Shown here: in pieces, positions 46,411-54,944 of the stretch
Numbering within the stretch: the stretch's first letter is position 1
Layout: each line of letters opens with the position of its first letter
NCBI GenBank assembly: GCA_036274115.1
Contig: DASUGI010000100.1
Span: 1 to 64,000, forward strand
Source: JADLHS01 sp036274115
Lineage (GTDB): Bacteria > Verrucomicrobiota > Verrucomicrobiia > Limisphaerales > JADLHS01
DNA length: 64,000 nucleotides
Direction of reading: 5' to 3'
Translations under genes and position numbers: made by a program
Notes under the pieces: generated by a model
Database searches by the model: none
What the model saw: only the letters and a program-made list of their open reading frames with translations
What the model was told of the DNA's origin: nothing

Positions 46411-47559
46411 TCAATACCGCGGCACTTTGGAATCGATCTCCTCGCTCCAGGCGGTGATGCCGCCTTTGACGCTCTTGAGGTATTTGAATCCCTGTTGCCG
46501 CAGGAAGTTCAGCGCCTTCAACGAACGCACGCCGGCTTTGCAGTGGATGTAGTAGGTCTGGTTCGGATCAAGTTCGGTGAAGCGTGATTCGATCTGGCTC
46601 AACGGCAGCAATGGCACGCCGTCCACTTTCGCGATTTCGTATTCGTCCGGCTCGCGCACGTCGATGACTTTGATGCCGAGGCTTGGATTATCCAGCGCCT
46701 TCTTCATGTCCTGCACGGTGACTTCGTCGGGATTGCCGACGGGTTCGGCAGGGGCGGGTTGGATGCCGCAGAACTGATCGTAATCAATCAGCTCCTTGAT
46801 CGTCGGGTTGTCGCCGCAGATCGGGCATTGCGGGTCGCGACGCAGCTTGAGTTCGCGGAACTTCATGTCGAGCGCGTTGAACAGGAGCAGGCGGCCGACC
46901 ATGGATGTGCCTTTGCCCAGCGCGAGTTTCAGGATCTCAGTCGTCTGGATGCAACCGATGATGCCGGGCAAAACGCCGAGCACGCCGCCTTCCGCGCAAC
47001 TCGGCACCATGCCGGGCGGCGGCGGTTCGGGATACAGACAGCGATAGCACGGTCCACCGAGATGCGGCGCGAACACGCTGGCCTGGCCTTCGAAGCGGAA
47101 GATCGAACCATAGACGTTTGGCTTCTTGAGCAACACGCAGGCATCGTTGGTGAGATAGCGGGTTGGGAAATTGTCTGTCCCGTCGACTACGATGTCGTAG
47201 GGGCGGATGAGCTCGAAGGCGTTGCTGGAGTTGATCGCGGTGTTGTGGATGACCACCTCGGTGTTGGGATTGATGCCCGCAATGGTTTCCTTGGCCGATT
47301 GCGCCTTGGGGCGACCGACGTCGGCGTCCGTGTGGAGAATCTGGCGTTGCAGGTTGGAGTAATCCACCACATCGAAATCCACGATGCCAATCTTGCCGAT
47401 GCCCGCGGCGGCGAGATACAGGGCGATGGGCGAGCCGAGTCCGCCCGCGCCGATGCACAGGACGCTGGTGGCTTTGATTTTCTTTTGCCCGGCCAGCCCG
47501 ACTTCCGGCAGGATCAGATGCCGCGAATAACGGCGGATTTCTTCATTGCTCAGGTTCAT
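46411..47559 (-). CDS. moeB: MoeB/ThiF-type sulfur-carrier adenylyltransferase with rhodanese domain
   Basis: 382 residues from the Met of MNLSNEEIRRYSRHLILPEV; an upstream in-frame Met would add 60 residues through the divergent promoter. Nucleotide-binding 'CIGAGGLGSPIALYLAAAG', 'DFDVVDYSNLQRQILH' and 'DIVVDGTDNFPTRYL' are E1-like (MoeB/ThiF) motifs. Zinc cysteines are in 'CYRCLYPEPPPPG' and 'CPICGDN'. A C-terminal rhodanese domain (about 280-382) has the active Cys in 'YYIHCKAGVRSLKALN'. It activates a ubiquitin-like sulfur carrier C-terminus (MoaD, ThiS or another) and probably transfers sulfur to it. The carrier gene is not in the window, so the pathway is not settled. Confidence 0.9.
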   Translation of the reverse strand: MNLSNEEIRRYSRHLILPEVGLAGQKKIKATSVLCIGAGGLGSPIALYLAAAGIGKIGIVDFDVVDYSNLQRQILHTDADVGRPKAQSAKETIAGINPNTEVVIHNTAINSSNAFELIRPYDIVVDGTDNFPTRYLTNDACVLLKKPNVYGSIFRFEGQASVFAPHLGGPCYRCLYPEPPPPGMVPSCAEGGVLGVLPGIIGCIQTTEILKLALGKGTSMVGRLLLFNALDMKFRELKLRRDPQCPICGDNPTIKELIDYDQFCGIQPAPAEPVGNPDEVTVQDMKKALDNPSLGIKVIDVREPDEYEIAKVDGVPLLPLSQIESRFTELDPNQTYYIHCKAGVRSLKALNFLRQQGFKYLKSVKGGITAWSEEIDSKVPRY

Positions 47560-47724
47560 ATTCAACACGGTCGAATCGAGTTGGATTCGAGCATCGCAGA
47601 GTAGGGGAGACTGGGGAGAAATCAAGCCGGGTGTCGGGTTCAATTCATTGAAGCCAAGCTTGACGGGAGTCGAAATCGGAGGATACTCGCCACCAAAGCT
47701 GCATCCTCTCTCCAGAAACGCATT

Positions 47725-48444
47725 ATGAAGACGATCCACCTCGGCTCAAACGCAGGCATTCGTTTCATCGCCTGTTTGCTGATGACAATCGGCGCCACCG
47801 CGCTACTCCTGTCAACCATCGAGGCCCGCGGACAAGGTGTGCTTTACACCGACCGTTCGATCTTTAATACCGTGCTGCAATCGAGCACGACGGTTGATTT
47901 TGAGGGCTTGCCACCGTACGACGGGATGGGAATCGGGGAATCGCCGATCACCGTATTGAATCCGGTGTTCCCTTTTAATCCGATTTTGACCGTTACCAAT
48001 TTCGAGCACCGGTTGTTTGTGGCCGGAGGTTCCAGCCCGATGAATCCAGCGCCCGGCACGGGTCAGTATATTTGGAATTTCGATTCGAGTTATCCCATGG
48101 GGATTTTCTTTCCGGCTGGGAGAAACGCGTTCGGTGCGGATTTCTCAGGCGGGATCGCTCTGAGTGGTCCGTTCAATGCGACGCTGACCTTCACGCTGCT
48201 TAGCGGACAAACCTACACGCACAACTTCACGGGCCAGATAGGAAGCTGGACATTCCGCGGCTTTGTCTTTTCAGAATCCATTACGAGCGTCGTCTACAAT
48301 GATGGCGGGCCGTTCCTGCCGGGCGGGCATGAGGAAATGATCGACAACGTCACTTACGGGGTGGCCGTGCCCGAGCCGCAGGTGTTTTCATTACTCGTCG
48401 CTGGTTTGCTGGTTCGGTTTTGCCGCAAACGGCCGGGAGTTTAG
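47725..48444 (+). CDS. PEP-CTERM-anchored exported protein
   Basis: 239 residues. An N-terminal hydrophobic signal ('FIACLLMTIGATALLL') and a C-terminal PEP-CTERM sorting signal 'VPEPQVFSLLVAGLLVRFCR' followed by basic residues. The body is beta-rich ('TVDFEGLPPYDG', 'FGADFSGGIALSGPFNATLT'), with the pattern of PEP-CTERM proteins that contain a lectin-like sandwich. It should be processed by an exosortase and exported to the envelope or exopolysaccharide matrix. No exosortase gene is in the window. Divergent from the moeB-like gene, 165 bases apart. Confidence 0.85.
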   Translation: MKTIHLGSNAGIRFIACLLMTIGATALLLSTIEARGQGVLYTDRSIFNTVLQSSTTVDFEGLPPYDGMGIGESPITVLNPVFPFNPILTVTNFEHRLFVAGGSSPMNPAPGTGQYIWNFDSSYPMGIFFPAGRNAFGADFSGGIALSGPFNATLTFTLLSGQTYTHNFTGQIGSWTFRGFVFSESITSVVYNDGGPFLPGGHEEMIDNVTYGVAVPEPQVFSLLVAGLLVRFCRKRPGV

Positions 48445-48545
48445 TAGGAACCTCATCACCCGGTTTATGCCGTACCGGTGAGGCTCAGAGATCAGAAGAT
48501 TCAAGATTCTCTAGCATTGCTGGCAGAAACAGGCAGTCTTTTCCG

Positions 48546-49370
48546 GTGAGTTGTACTGACCCGAGAATTCCTGCATCGAGAATCAAGAAGCTTTCCCGAC
48601 TCCGACCGACTCTTGGCATCGTGCTGGGCAGTGGCTTCAAACATCTCCTGAATGAGTTGCAGGCAGATGCCCGGATTTCCTATGGGAAGCTGCCCGGCTT
48701 TTCAAAACCCGATGTACCCGGGCATGACGGCAACCTGGTCGTGGGGACATTGGGCGGTACTCCAGTGACCGTGGTGAGTGGACGAGCGCACTTCTACGAA
48801 GGGCATTCAATGGAGCGGGTGACGTTCGGGGTACGGACGTTGGCGGCATGCGGCGTTACGGACTTGCTGCTGACCAATGCGGCGGGAGGCATTAATCCGA
48901 AGTTTCGACCGGGCGATTTTATGGTGGTGACGGACCATATCAATTTTATGGGCGTGAATCCACTTCGTGGTCCGGCGCTTTCTGGTCAGCAGCGCTTTGT
49001 TGATTTGACCCAGGCCTATGATCCGGAGCTGAATCAGATGCTTCGGTCCGCAGCGCGAGTGGCGAAGGTCCGCCTGCGACGCGGGATCTATGTGGCGGTT
49101 GGCGGACCGAGTTATGAAACGCCGGCAGAGATTCGGGCGTTTGCCAAACTCGGCGCGGATGCGGTGGGCATGAGCACGGTGCCGGAAGTTATCGTGGCGC
49201 GACAGTGCGGAGTACGGGTGGCGGCGTTGTCGTGCATTACGAATCTGGCAGCGGGCGTGGGGAAGTCCTTGGTGTCGCACGAGGAAGTTTTGGAAACTGG
49301 CGAACGGGTGAAGCAGGCTGGCGCGCGTTTGCTGAAGGCGTTCTTGAAGCGTTATGGGCGAAATCAATAG
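48546..49370 (+). CDS. Purine-nucleoside phosphorylase
   Basis: 274 residues from a GTG at 48546, which matches the usual family length; an ATG at 48420 would add 42 residues and overlap the PEP-CTERM gene. Trimeric PNP motifs: 'LGIVLGSGFKHLL', 'PGHDGNLVVG', 'SGRAHFYEGHSMERV', 'LLTNAAGGINPKFRPGD', 'GPSYETPAEIRAF', 'DAVGMSTVPEVIVAR' and 'CITNLAAG'. It cleaves purine ribonucleosides with phosphate to base and ribose-1-phosphate. Its 3' end overlaps the cytidine deaminase gene by 17 bases, a nucleoside-salvage pair. Confidence 0.92.
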   Translation: MSCTDPRIPASRIKKLSRLRPTLGIVLGSGFKHLLNELQADARISYGKLPGFSKPDVPGHDGNLVVGTLGGTPVTVVSGRAHFYEGHSMERVTFGVRTLAACGVTDLLLTNAAGGINPKFRPGDFMVVTDHINFMGVNPLRGPALSGQQRFVDLTQAYDPELNQMLRSAARVAKVRLRRGIYVAVGGPSYETPAEIRAFAKLGADAVGMSTVPEVIVARQCGVRVAALSCITNLAAGVGKSLVSHEEVLETGERVKQAGARLLKAFLKRYGRNQ

Positions 49371-49755
49371 AGCGAAACTCGTTCATGCGGCGGCGAAGGC
49401 CAGGAACCAGGCGGTCGCGCCTTATTCCAAATTCCGGGTGGGCGCCGCGTTGTTGACCAAGCGAGGCGGAATCGTTACAGGCGCGAATGTCGAAAGTGCG
49501 AGCTACGGACTTACGTGTTGTGCTGAGCGAGTAGCCTTGTTCAAGGCATTGACCGAAGGGAAGAAAGATTTCGTTGCCATTGCCGTGGTTGCCAGGGTTG
49601 CCGGTGGAGCGATGCCATGCGGCGCGTGCCGTCAGTTATTGGTGGAGTATGCGCCGAATGCGCGCGTGTTCGTGGCGGACAGCCGAGCGCTAAAGCGAGT
49701 AAGGGAGTTCAATATCTCCGGGTTATTGCCGAGTGCATTTATGAAACTTACCTGA
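49354..49755 (+). CDS. cdd: Cytidine deaminase
   Basis: 133 residues, the length of homotetrameric cytidine deaminases. 'APYSKFRVGAALLTKRG' and 'GANVESASYGLTCCAERVAL' carry the catalytic Cys-Ala-Glu, and 'MPCGACRQLLVEY' supplies the other two zinc cysteines. It deaminates cytidine and deoxycytidine to uridine and deoxyuridine. It starts inside the end of the phosphorylase gene, indicating coupled translation in a salvage operon. Confidence 0.95.
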   Translation: MGEINRAKLVHAAAKARNQAVAPYSKFRVGAALLTKRGGIVTGANVESASYGLTCCAERVALFKALTEGKKDFVAIAVVARVAGGAMPCGACRQLLVEYAPNARVFVADSRALKRVREFNISGLLPSAFMKLT

Positions 49756-49832
49756 TAAGTAGAGCAAGAAATGGTTAGTTTCTGGCAATAACGAAAGTTG
49801 ACGTAAAAGCGACTTTGGAATTGAATTAACTT

Positions 49833-50720
49833 ATGCAAATAGAAAGTATGAAAGTATTCTGCGACCTCGCAGAAACTGAGAGTTTCACCAAAGCCGCCCA
49901 GATCAACGGAGTCACGCAATCTGCCGTCAGCCAGCAGATCAGCTCATTGGAGCGCCAGTTCAAATCGTTGCTGATCGAACGCAGCAAGAAAAAATTCCGC
50001 CTCACTCGCGAGGGTCAGGTGCTTTACGACTACAGCAAGCAGATCATTCAGACTTACGATGGCTTGCACAGCAAACTGCAGGAGATCAAAGACATCATTT
50101 CCGGCACGATTCGCGTGGCGACCATTTACAGTATCGGCCTGCACGATCTGCCACCTTACATCAAACGCTTTCTCAAGGATTATCCGACCGTGCACGTGCA
50201 CGTGGAGTACCGCCGGGCCAACCAGGTTTATGAAGACGTCTTCAGCAACGTCGTGGACCTCGGCCTGGTGGCGTATCCGTCCAAGGATGGGAAACTGGAG
50301 GTCGTGTCGTTGCGCAAAGATCCGCTGGTGCTGATTTGCCATCCGCAACATCCGTTCGCCAGGCAGAAGTCAATCAAACTTAAGGCGGTGACGGATCAGA
50401 AGTTTGTTGGTTTCGAGCCGGATATCCCCACGCGCAAGGCCCTGGACAAGGTGCTCAAGGAAAACAACGTCGAAGTGAAGAACGTGATGGAGTTCGACAA
50501 CATCGAGACGGTGAAGCGTGCCGTGGAAATCGATGCGGGAGTCTCCATCGTGCCTCAGGGGACGGTCGCCCAGGAAATTACCAAGCAGACGTTGGCCGCG
50601 GTTACGATTGAAGATGCGGAGTTGTATCGTCCACTGGCCGCCATCTATAAGAAGAATAAAGTGCTCTCGCCAGCGATGCGCCAGTTCATTAACATCATCC
50701 GGGATGGTAGCAAGCCATGA
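49833..50720 (+). CDS. LysR-family transcriptional regulator
   Basis: 295 residues. The N-terminal winged helix-turn-helix (about 1-60: 'MKVFCDLAETESFTKAAQIN', 'GVTQSAVSQQISSLERQFKS') is followed by a LysR substrate-binding domain ('GTIRVATIYSIGLHDLPPYI', 'VDLGLVAYPSKDGKLEVVSL', 'VEIDAGVSIVPQGTVAQEI'). It resembles CysB/CysL-type regulators. The inducer is unknown. hemB begins 4 bases after its stop, so the two share a transcript and the regulator might affect hemB. Confidence 0.93.
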   Translation: MQIESMKVFCDLAETESFTKAAQINGVTQSAVSQQISSLERQFKSLLIERSKKKFRLTREGQVLYDYSKQIIQTYDGLHSKLQEIKDIISGTIRVATIYSIGLHDLPPYIKRFLKDYPTVHVHVEYRRANQVYEDVFSNVVDLGLVAYPSKDGKLEVVSLRKDPLVLICHPQHPFARQKSIKLKAVTDQKFVGFEPDIPTRKALDKVLKENNVEVKNVMEFDNIETVKRAVEIDAGVSIVPQGTVAQEITKQTLAAVTIEDAELYRPLAAIYKKNKVLSPAMRQFINIIRDGSKP

Positions 50721-50724
50721 AGAC

Positions 50725-51726
50725 ATGAGCGCGCGCCCCGGAGGTCAGTTTCCGGTGGTGCGTCCGCGTCGCCTGCGACAATCCGCTGCCTTGCGCAGAC
50801 TGGTGTGTGAAACGCGATTGAGCGTCGAACAGTTGGTCCTTCCGTTGTTCGTTCGGGAAGGTCGCAAGTTGCGTCAGCTGATTGGCGCCATGCCTGGTGT
50901 TTTTCAGCTTTCGCCCGATGAACTCGTGCAGGAAGCAACTCGGGCGCACGCGTTGGGTGTTCCGGCGGTGCTGCTCTTCGGTATTCCCAATCGCAAGGAT
51001 GAGCGTGCCTCCGGCGCGTACGCGCGCAATGGGATTGTTCAGCAAACGGTGCGGTTGCTGAAAAGGGAGCTGCCAGATTTGCTGATCATCACGGACGTCT
51101 GCCTGTGCGAGTATATGAGCCACGGGCACTGTGGCATTGTTCACACCGACCCGGGCGGCGCGAAAATCCTCAACGACCCGAGCCTGAAGCTGCTCGCGCG
51201 CACTGCGGTCAGCCACGCCGAAGCCGGGGCCGACATAGTCGCTCCCAGTGATATGATGGATGGACGCGTGCGTGCAATTCGGGAACAATTGGATCGCTCG
51301 GGTTTCAGTGAAACCCCAATCATGTCTTACGCGGCCAAGTTCGCCTCGGCGTTTTACGGTCCGTTTCGCGAAGCGGCCGAATCCACGCCAAAATTTGGCG
51401 ATCGGCGAAGTTACCAGATGGACGCGGCCAATGCGAAGGAAGCGTTGCGCGAAGTGGCGCTGGATATTGCGGAGGGCGCGGACATTGTCATGGTAAAACC
51501 CGCACTCGCGTACCTCGACATTTTGCATCGAGTGAAAACCCGGTTCGGTTATCCTACTGCAGCCTATGCCGTGAGTGCGGAGTATTCGATGGTGAAGGCT
51601 GCGGCCGCCAAAGGCTGGATTGACGAGCAGGCCGTAACGATGGAGAGCCTCCTGGCGATGCGCCGGGCGGGAGCGGATATTCTCATCACGTACGCAGCGT
51701 GCGACGTTGCGAAGTGGCTGAAGTAA
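50725..51726 (+). CDS. hemB: Porphobilinogen synthase (delta-aminolevulinate dehydratase)
   Basis: 333 residues from MSARPGGQFPVVRPRRLR; frames starting further upstream run inside the LysR gene. Zinc-site cysteines C126, C128 and C136 are in 'DVCLCEYMSHGHCG', so it is the zinc type. Schiff-base lysines are K205 ('MSYAAKFASAFYGPFREAA') and K258 ('VMVKPALAYLD'). It condenses two 5-aminolevulinate molecules to porphobilinogen in tetrapyrrole synthesis. Other hem genes are absent from the window. Confidence 0.96.
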   Translation: MSARPGGQFPVVRPRRLRQSAALRRLVCETRLSVEQLVLPLFVREGRKLRQLIGAMPGVFQLSPDELVQEATRAHALGVPAVLLFGIPNRKDERASGAYARNGIVQQTVRLLKRELPDLLIITDVCLCEYMSHGHCGIVHTDPGGAKILNDPSLKLLARTAVSHAEAGADIVAPSDMMDGRVRAIREQLDRSGFSETPIMSYAAKFASAFYGPFREAAESTPKFGDRRSYQMDAANAKEALREVALDIAEGADIVMVKPALAYLDILHRVKTRFGYPTAAYAVSAEYSMVKAAAAKGWIDEQAVTMESLLAMRRAGADILITYAACDVAKWLK

Positions 51727-51765
51727 GGGAGTGCCGAAATCCCTCGGTCGGCGTTCCGAAGAGAT

Positions 51766-52332
51766 TTATTGGCCGCTGGATCCGCCGGCTTTCATCAAGG
51801 CGACGAGCACCAGCGCGACAATAATCACCCCCACGACAATCGCCGCGATGAGGAAAATCTTGTTGGCCTTGTTATCTTTCTTGCTGAAGCCCTTGCCTGC
51901 CGTTCCAAACCCGCGCTGAGTGCCCGTTTCCAATTCAGTGAGTTTGACTCCCTGTTGCATCACAATCGTACTCTCGGCTTTCTTGCCGGGAGCAGGGGGC
52001 GATCCGGGTTTGGACGCCGGCGGCGGTGCGGATGAAGCCGGAGCCCCTTCCGCTTCAAGGCGCAATTCCACCTGACCGAGCCGCAACGTCTGCCCGGGCT
52101 TCAAAACCGACTCGGTGATTTTTTCGCCGTTGATGAAAGTACCGTTCGTGGAATTGAGATCGTGGATGATAACATCGTTGCCGCGAAGGAGGACTTCGCA
52201 ATGATGGCTGGAAACCGAAGCCTCAGCGATCGGGAACGTATTGTCCTCGACCCGGCCGATGGTGGTTTTGTCCACCTTCAACTCGTGCGAACGGCCGGTC
52301 ATGCCCTGGCTGAGGATTACAAGTTTGGCCAT
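51766..52332 (-). CDS. FHA-domain protein with C-terminal membrane anchor
   Basis: 188 residues. FHA domain at about 1-95: 'TTIGRVEDNTFPIAEASVSS' supplies Gly-Arg and the phospho-binding Ser-Ser-His-His, then 'DLNSTNGTFINGEKI'. A Pro/Ala/Ser linker (about 96-120) leads to a single C-terminal transmembrane helix ('IFLIAAIVVGVIIVALVLVA'). It would bind phosphothreonine proteins at the cytoplasmic face. The kinase at 22856-26545 is a possible but unproven source of phosphosites. Convergent with hemB. Confidence 0.9.
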   Translation of the reverse strand: MAKLVILSQGMTGRSHELKVDKTTIGRVEDNTFPIAEASVSSHHCEVLLRGNDVIIHDLNSTNGTFINGEKITESVLKPGQTLRLGQVELRLEAEGAPASSAPPPASKPGSPPAPGKKAESTIVMQQGVKLTELETGTQRGFGTAGKGFSKKDNKANKIFLIAAIVVGVIIVALVLVALMKAGGSSGQ

Positions 52333-52446
52333 ATTGGTTACCCGGCAAAAAGTAGCTGCCCGGGCAAATTCAAGTCAAACGTAAAGGTTTCGGTTCGGCC
52401 ACAATTATTTCAGACACCTGCCGGGCGGAATTCTCACGGACCGAAT

Positions 52447-53604
52447 TTATTTGCGCGCAATCAGCTCGCGAAACTCGGCAAACAGCGGCGTCGAGTCGTG
52501 CGGGCCAGGCGATGCTTCGGGATGATATTGCACGCAGAAAATGGGTTTGGTCTTGTGACGCAAACCTTCGACGGTCTGGTCGTTGAGGTTGATGCGGTCG
52601 ACGGAAACGTCGGAGGGCAACGATTTGCCATCCACCGCGAAGCCGTGATTTTGAGAAGTGATTTCGATTTTGCCGGATTCCAAATCCTTGACCGGCTGAT
52701 TACCGCCGCGGTGACCGAATTTGAGTTTGAACGTCTTGCCTCCAAACGCCTGCCCCAGAATCTGGTGACCCAGGCAGATGCCGAAAATCGGAACGCCGGT
52801 CTTGATCAAATCGCTCACTGCCGTCACCGCGTATCCCAGCGCGGAGGGATCGCCGGGACCGTTCGATAGAAAAATGCCTGCGGGCTGGTGCTTCATTGCT
52901 TCCGCAGCGGACGTTGTCGCGGGAACCACGTGCGTCTTGAAACCTTGCTGCCGCAGCCGCCGCAGGATGTTGTATTTCATCCCGAAGTCATAAGCCACAA
53001 TGGGAATGTCCGCCGGCGGGAGCGGCTTGCGATGATTGCGTGCGTCCGTCTTGACGTTGCCGCGCACCAAATCAAAGGCAGCGCTGACTTCATCCTTTTC
53101 ATCCCAGCCGAATGCCTGCTGGTGCGTGACTTCCTTCACGTAGTCGACGCCTTCCAGCCCCGGCCATTCCCTGGCGCGCCGGACGGCTTCTTCCGGTGAA
53201 ATGTCTTCCGTGGTGATAAAGCCGTTCAACGCACCACGCACCCGCAGCTTCTTGGTCAAGGCACGGGTGTCGATACCCTGAATTCCGGGAATGCCATTGC
53301 GTTCGAGATACTCGGGCAACGAGTAATCCGCGCGCCAGTTGCTTACCAGGGGCGACACTTCACGCACGACGAATCCTGCGACATGCGGCCGCCACGATTC
53401 CACATCCACGGTATTGACCCCGTAGTTGCCAATGAGCGGATAGGTCATCGCCACGATTTGGCCTTTGTAGGATGGGTCCGTGAGAATTTCCTGGTAGCCG
53501 GTCATCGAGGTATTGAAACACACCTCGCCGCAGGATGAGGCGCGCGCGCCAAAACCTTTGCCGATGAAAACCGAACCGTCTTCGAGTGCGAGAATTGCTT
53601 TCAT
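52447..53604 (-). CDS. carA: Carbamoyl-phosphate synthase small subunit
   Basis: 385 residues from MKAILALEDGSVFIGKGFG; a start three codons earlier is possible. N-terminal CPSase_sm_chain domain ('EVCFNTSMTGYQEILTDPSY', 'GIQGIDTRALTKKLR') and C-terminal class I glutaminase with nucleophile Cys in 'PIFGICLGHQILGQAFGG', plus 'SNGPGDPSA' and 'CVQYHPEASPGPHD'. It supplies ammonia from glutamine to CarB for carbamoyl phosphate, feeding pyrimidine and arginine synthesis. carB is not adjacent in this window. Confidence 0.96.
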   Translation of the reverse strand: MKAILALEDGSVFIGKGFGARASSCGEVCFNTSMTGYQEILTDPSYKGQIVAMTYPLIGNYGVNTVDVESWRPHVAGFVVREVSPLVSNWRADYSLPEYLERNGIPGIQGIDTRALTKKLRVRGALNGFITTEDISPEEAVRRAREWPGLEGVDYVKEVTHQQAFGWDEKDEVSAAFDLVRGNVKTDARNHRKPLPPADIPIVAYDFGMKYNILRRLRQQGFKTHVVPATTSAAEAMKHQPAGIFLSNGPGDPSALGYAVTAVSDLIKTGVPIFGICLGHQILGQAFGGKTFKLKFGHRGGNQPVKDLESGKIEITSQNHGFAVDGKSLPSDVSVDRINLNDQTVEGLRHKTKPIFCVQYHPEASPGPHDSTPLFAEFRELIARK

Positions 53605-53662
53605 GCCGTCCACAACTGCGCGGGGATGCTAGGTTTCAGCGGCGTAGAATCAAGATTTAACC

Positions 53663-53692
53663 AAGAAAAAGCGCGGTCCGGAGCGACCGCGC
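53663..53692 (-). terminator. Rho-independent terminator of the thioredoxin gene
   Basis: On the minus strand GCGCGGTC (53692-53685) pairs with GACCGCGC (53678-53671) around a 6-base loop, then a TTTTTCTT run follows. The stem begins about 30 bases after the thioredoxin-like stop codon and separates that gene from carA. Confidence 0.85.
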
Positions 53693-53722
53693 GCGTTTAC
53701 GAAAACATCATGCTCTGAATCG

Positions 53723-54163
53723 CTATTTCTTCTTCAGCGCTTCGATCTTTGCAATAAACTCTTTTGGCTTCTCACCTGCATAACCTGAATCCCTGCTTAA
53801 TTCCTTTCCGTTACTGTCGAGGACAATAATGGTCGGATATCCGTCCACATTAAACTTCGTCTGCAACGCCTCATTGGCCTTCTTCAGCTCTTCGCTCTGC
53901 TTCTTGGAGGTTGGAAAGTCCACCTCCACCAGAATGAGGTTACTTTTCGCATACTCCACAAATTCTGCGGAACTAAGCACGTTCTTATACAGGGCTTTGC
54001 AGGGCGGACACCAGTCCGAACCCGTAAAGTCCATCAGGACCAATTTGTTCTCGGCTTTGGCTTTCTGCGTTGCTTTCGTGAAATCCGTCAACCACTCTCC
54101 TTCCGCGGCAGCCGCTTGATACAAAGCCGCGGATGCCAGCAGTGCGATGAAAAGCTTCTTCAT
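53723..54163 (-). CDS. Exported thioredoxin-fold protein
   Basis: 146 residues. Signal peptide 'MKKLFIALLASAALYQAAAA' and a thioredoxin_7-type fold with redox site W-C-P-P-C-K in 'MDFTGSDWCPPCKALYKNV'. The cis-proline follows in 'FNVDGYPTIIVLDSNGKEL'. It is probably a periplasmic thiol reductase or disulfide-handling protein. Its substrate and electron donor are unknown. A strong terminator follows, so it is transcribed alone. Confidence 0.92.
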   Translation of the reverse strand: MKKLFIALLASAALYQAAAAEGEWLTDFTKATQKAKAENKLVLMDFTGSDWCPPCKALYKNVLSSAEFVEYAKSNLILVEVDFPTSKKQSEELKKANEALQTKFNVDGYPTIIVLDSNGKELSRDSGYAGEKPKEFIAKIEALKKK

Positions 54164-54389
54164 AGTTCAATGATTCAATTTTGTTCGACTAAGTTTCGAC
54201 GAGGTCGCCGTCCACTTGTTCAATGCAAATAATACTCCTTTTTCGCGGGCGGACTAGCACTGGACAATCAACTACATCGGCTGCCTGCAAATGGGTCGCC
54301 GGGGTGGAGTTCAGTCTCCCGGGCTATTGCGCTTTTTGCTTTTTCCCGCGTCCGCCCTCGTCCATGCTCCCGGGGTTTGAATTGATACG

Positions 54390-54944
54390 ATGAAACTCTC
54401 GTTGCTTTCCATCGTGCTGGGCCTGGGCCTGGCCGTGCCGCAGGTTTATGGCCTGGCCCGACCGAACGCGTTTGCCGACGCCGCGCGCAAATTCCCGCGG
54501 CACATCCCGACGGGCGTTTTCCTGATGCTCCTGGGCACGATTTGGTTCTTGTGGAACGTGCATCAGGAGCCGATTGCCGACTTCGCTGCCATCAAGCCTT
54601 ACATGCTGATTGTCTTTGGCGCGATTGGCCTGGGGGCATGCATTTTTGTGCAGGATTATTTGGCGGTGCGCGGGCTCGCCGTCGTGTTTCTCCTGCTTGC
54701 CAAGCTCATGGTAGATACCGGGCGACCGCATTTGGGGGAAACACCTTGGGTGCTGCTGATTCAATTGTGGGCTTATGTTCTCGTTGTGGCAGGAATCTGG
54801 TTCACCATCTCACCGTGGCGGCTGCGCGATCTCCTGAATTGGGCGACCGCGAACGAAAAACGCATCAAGGTGGGAAGTGGCATCCGCCTGGCGTTTGCGC
54901 TGCTCGTAATGGTGTTGGGTCTGACCGCCTTTCGAGCAATGTGA
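54390..54944 (+). CDS. Hypothetical integral membrane protein
   Basis: 184 residues with about six hydrophobic segments ('LSIVLGLGLAVPQVYGL', 'HIPTGVFLMLLGTIWFLW', 'YMLIVFGAIGLGACIFV', 'LAVVFLLLAKLMV', 'VLLIQLWAYVLVVAGIWFTI', 'FALLVMVLGLTAF'). Conserved-looking 'RPNAFADAARKFPRHIPTG' is in the first loop. I do not recognise a family. Its stop codon overlaps the GTG start of the glycosyltransferase gene (ATGTGA), so the two may act together in the envelope. Confidence 0.8.
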   Translation: MKLSLLSIVLGLGLAVPQVYGLARPNAFADAARKFPRHIPTGVFLMLLGTIWFLWNVHQEPIADFAAIKPYMLIVFGAIGLGACIFVQDYLAVRGLAVVFLLLAKLMVDTGRPHLGETPWVLLIQLWAYVLVVAGIWFTISPWRLRDLLNWATANEKRIKVGSGIRLAFALLVMVLGLTAFRAM

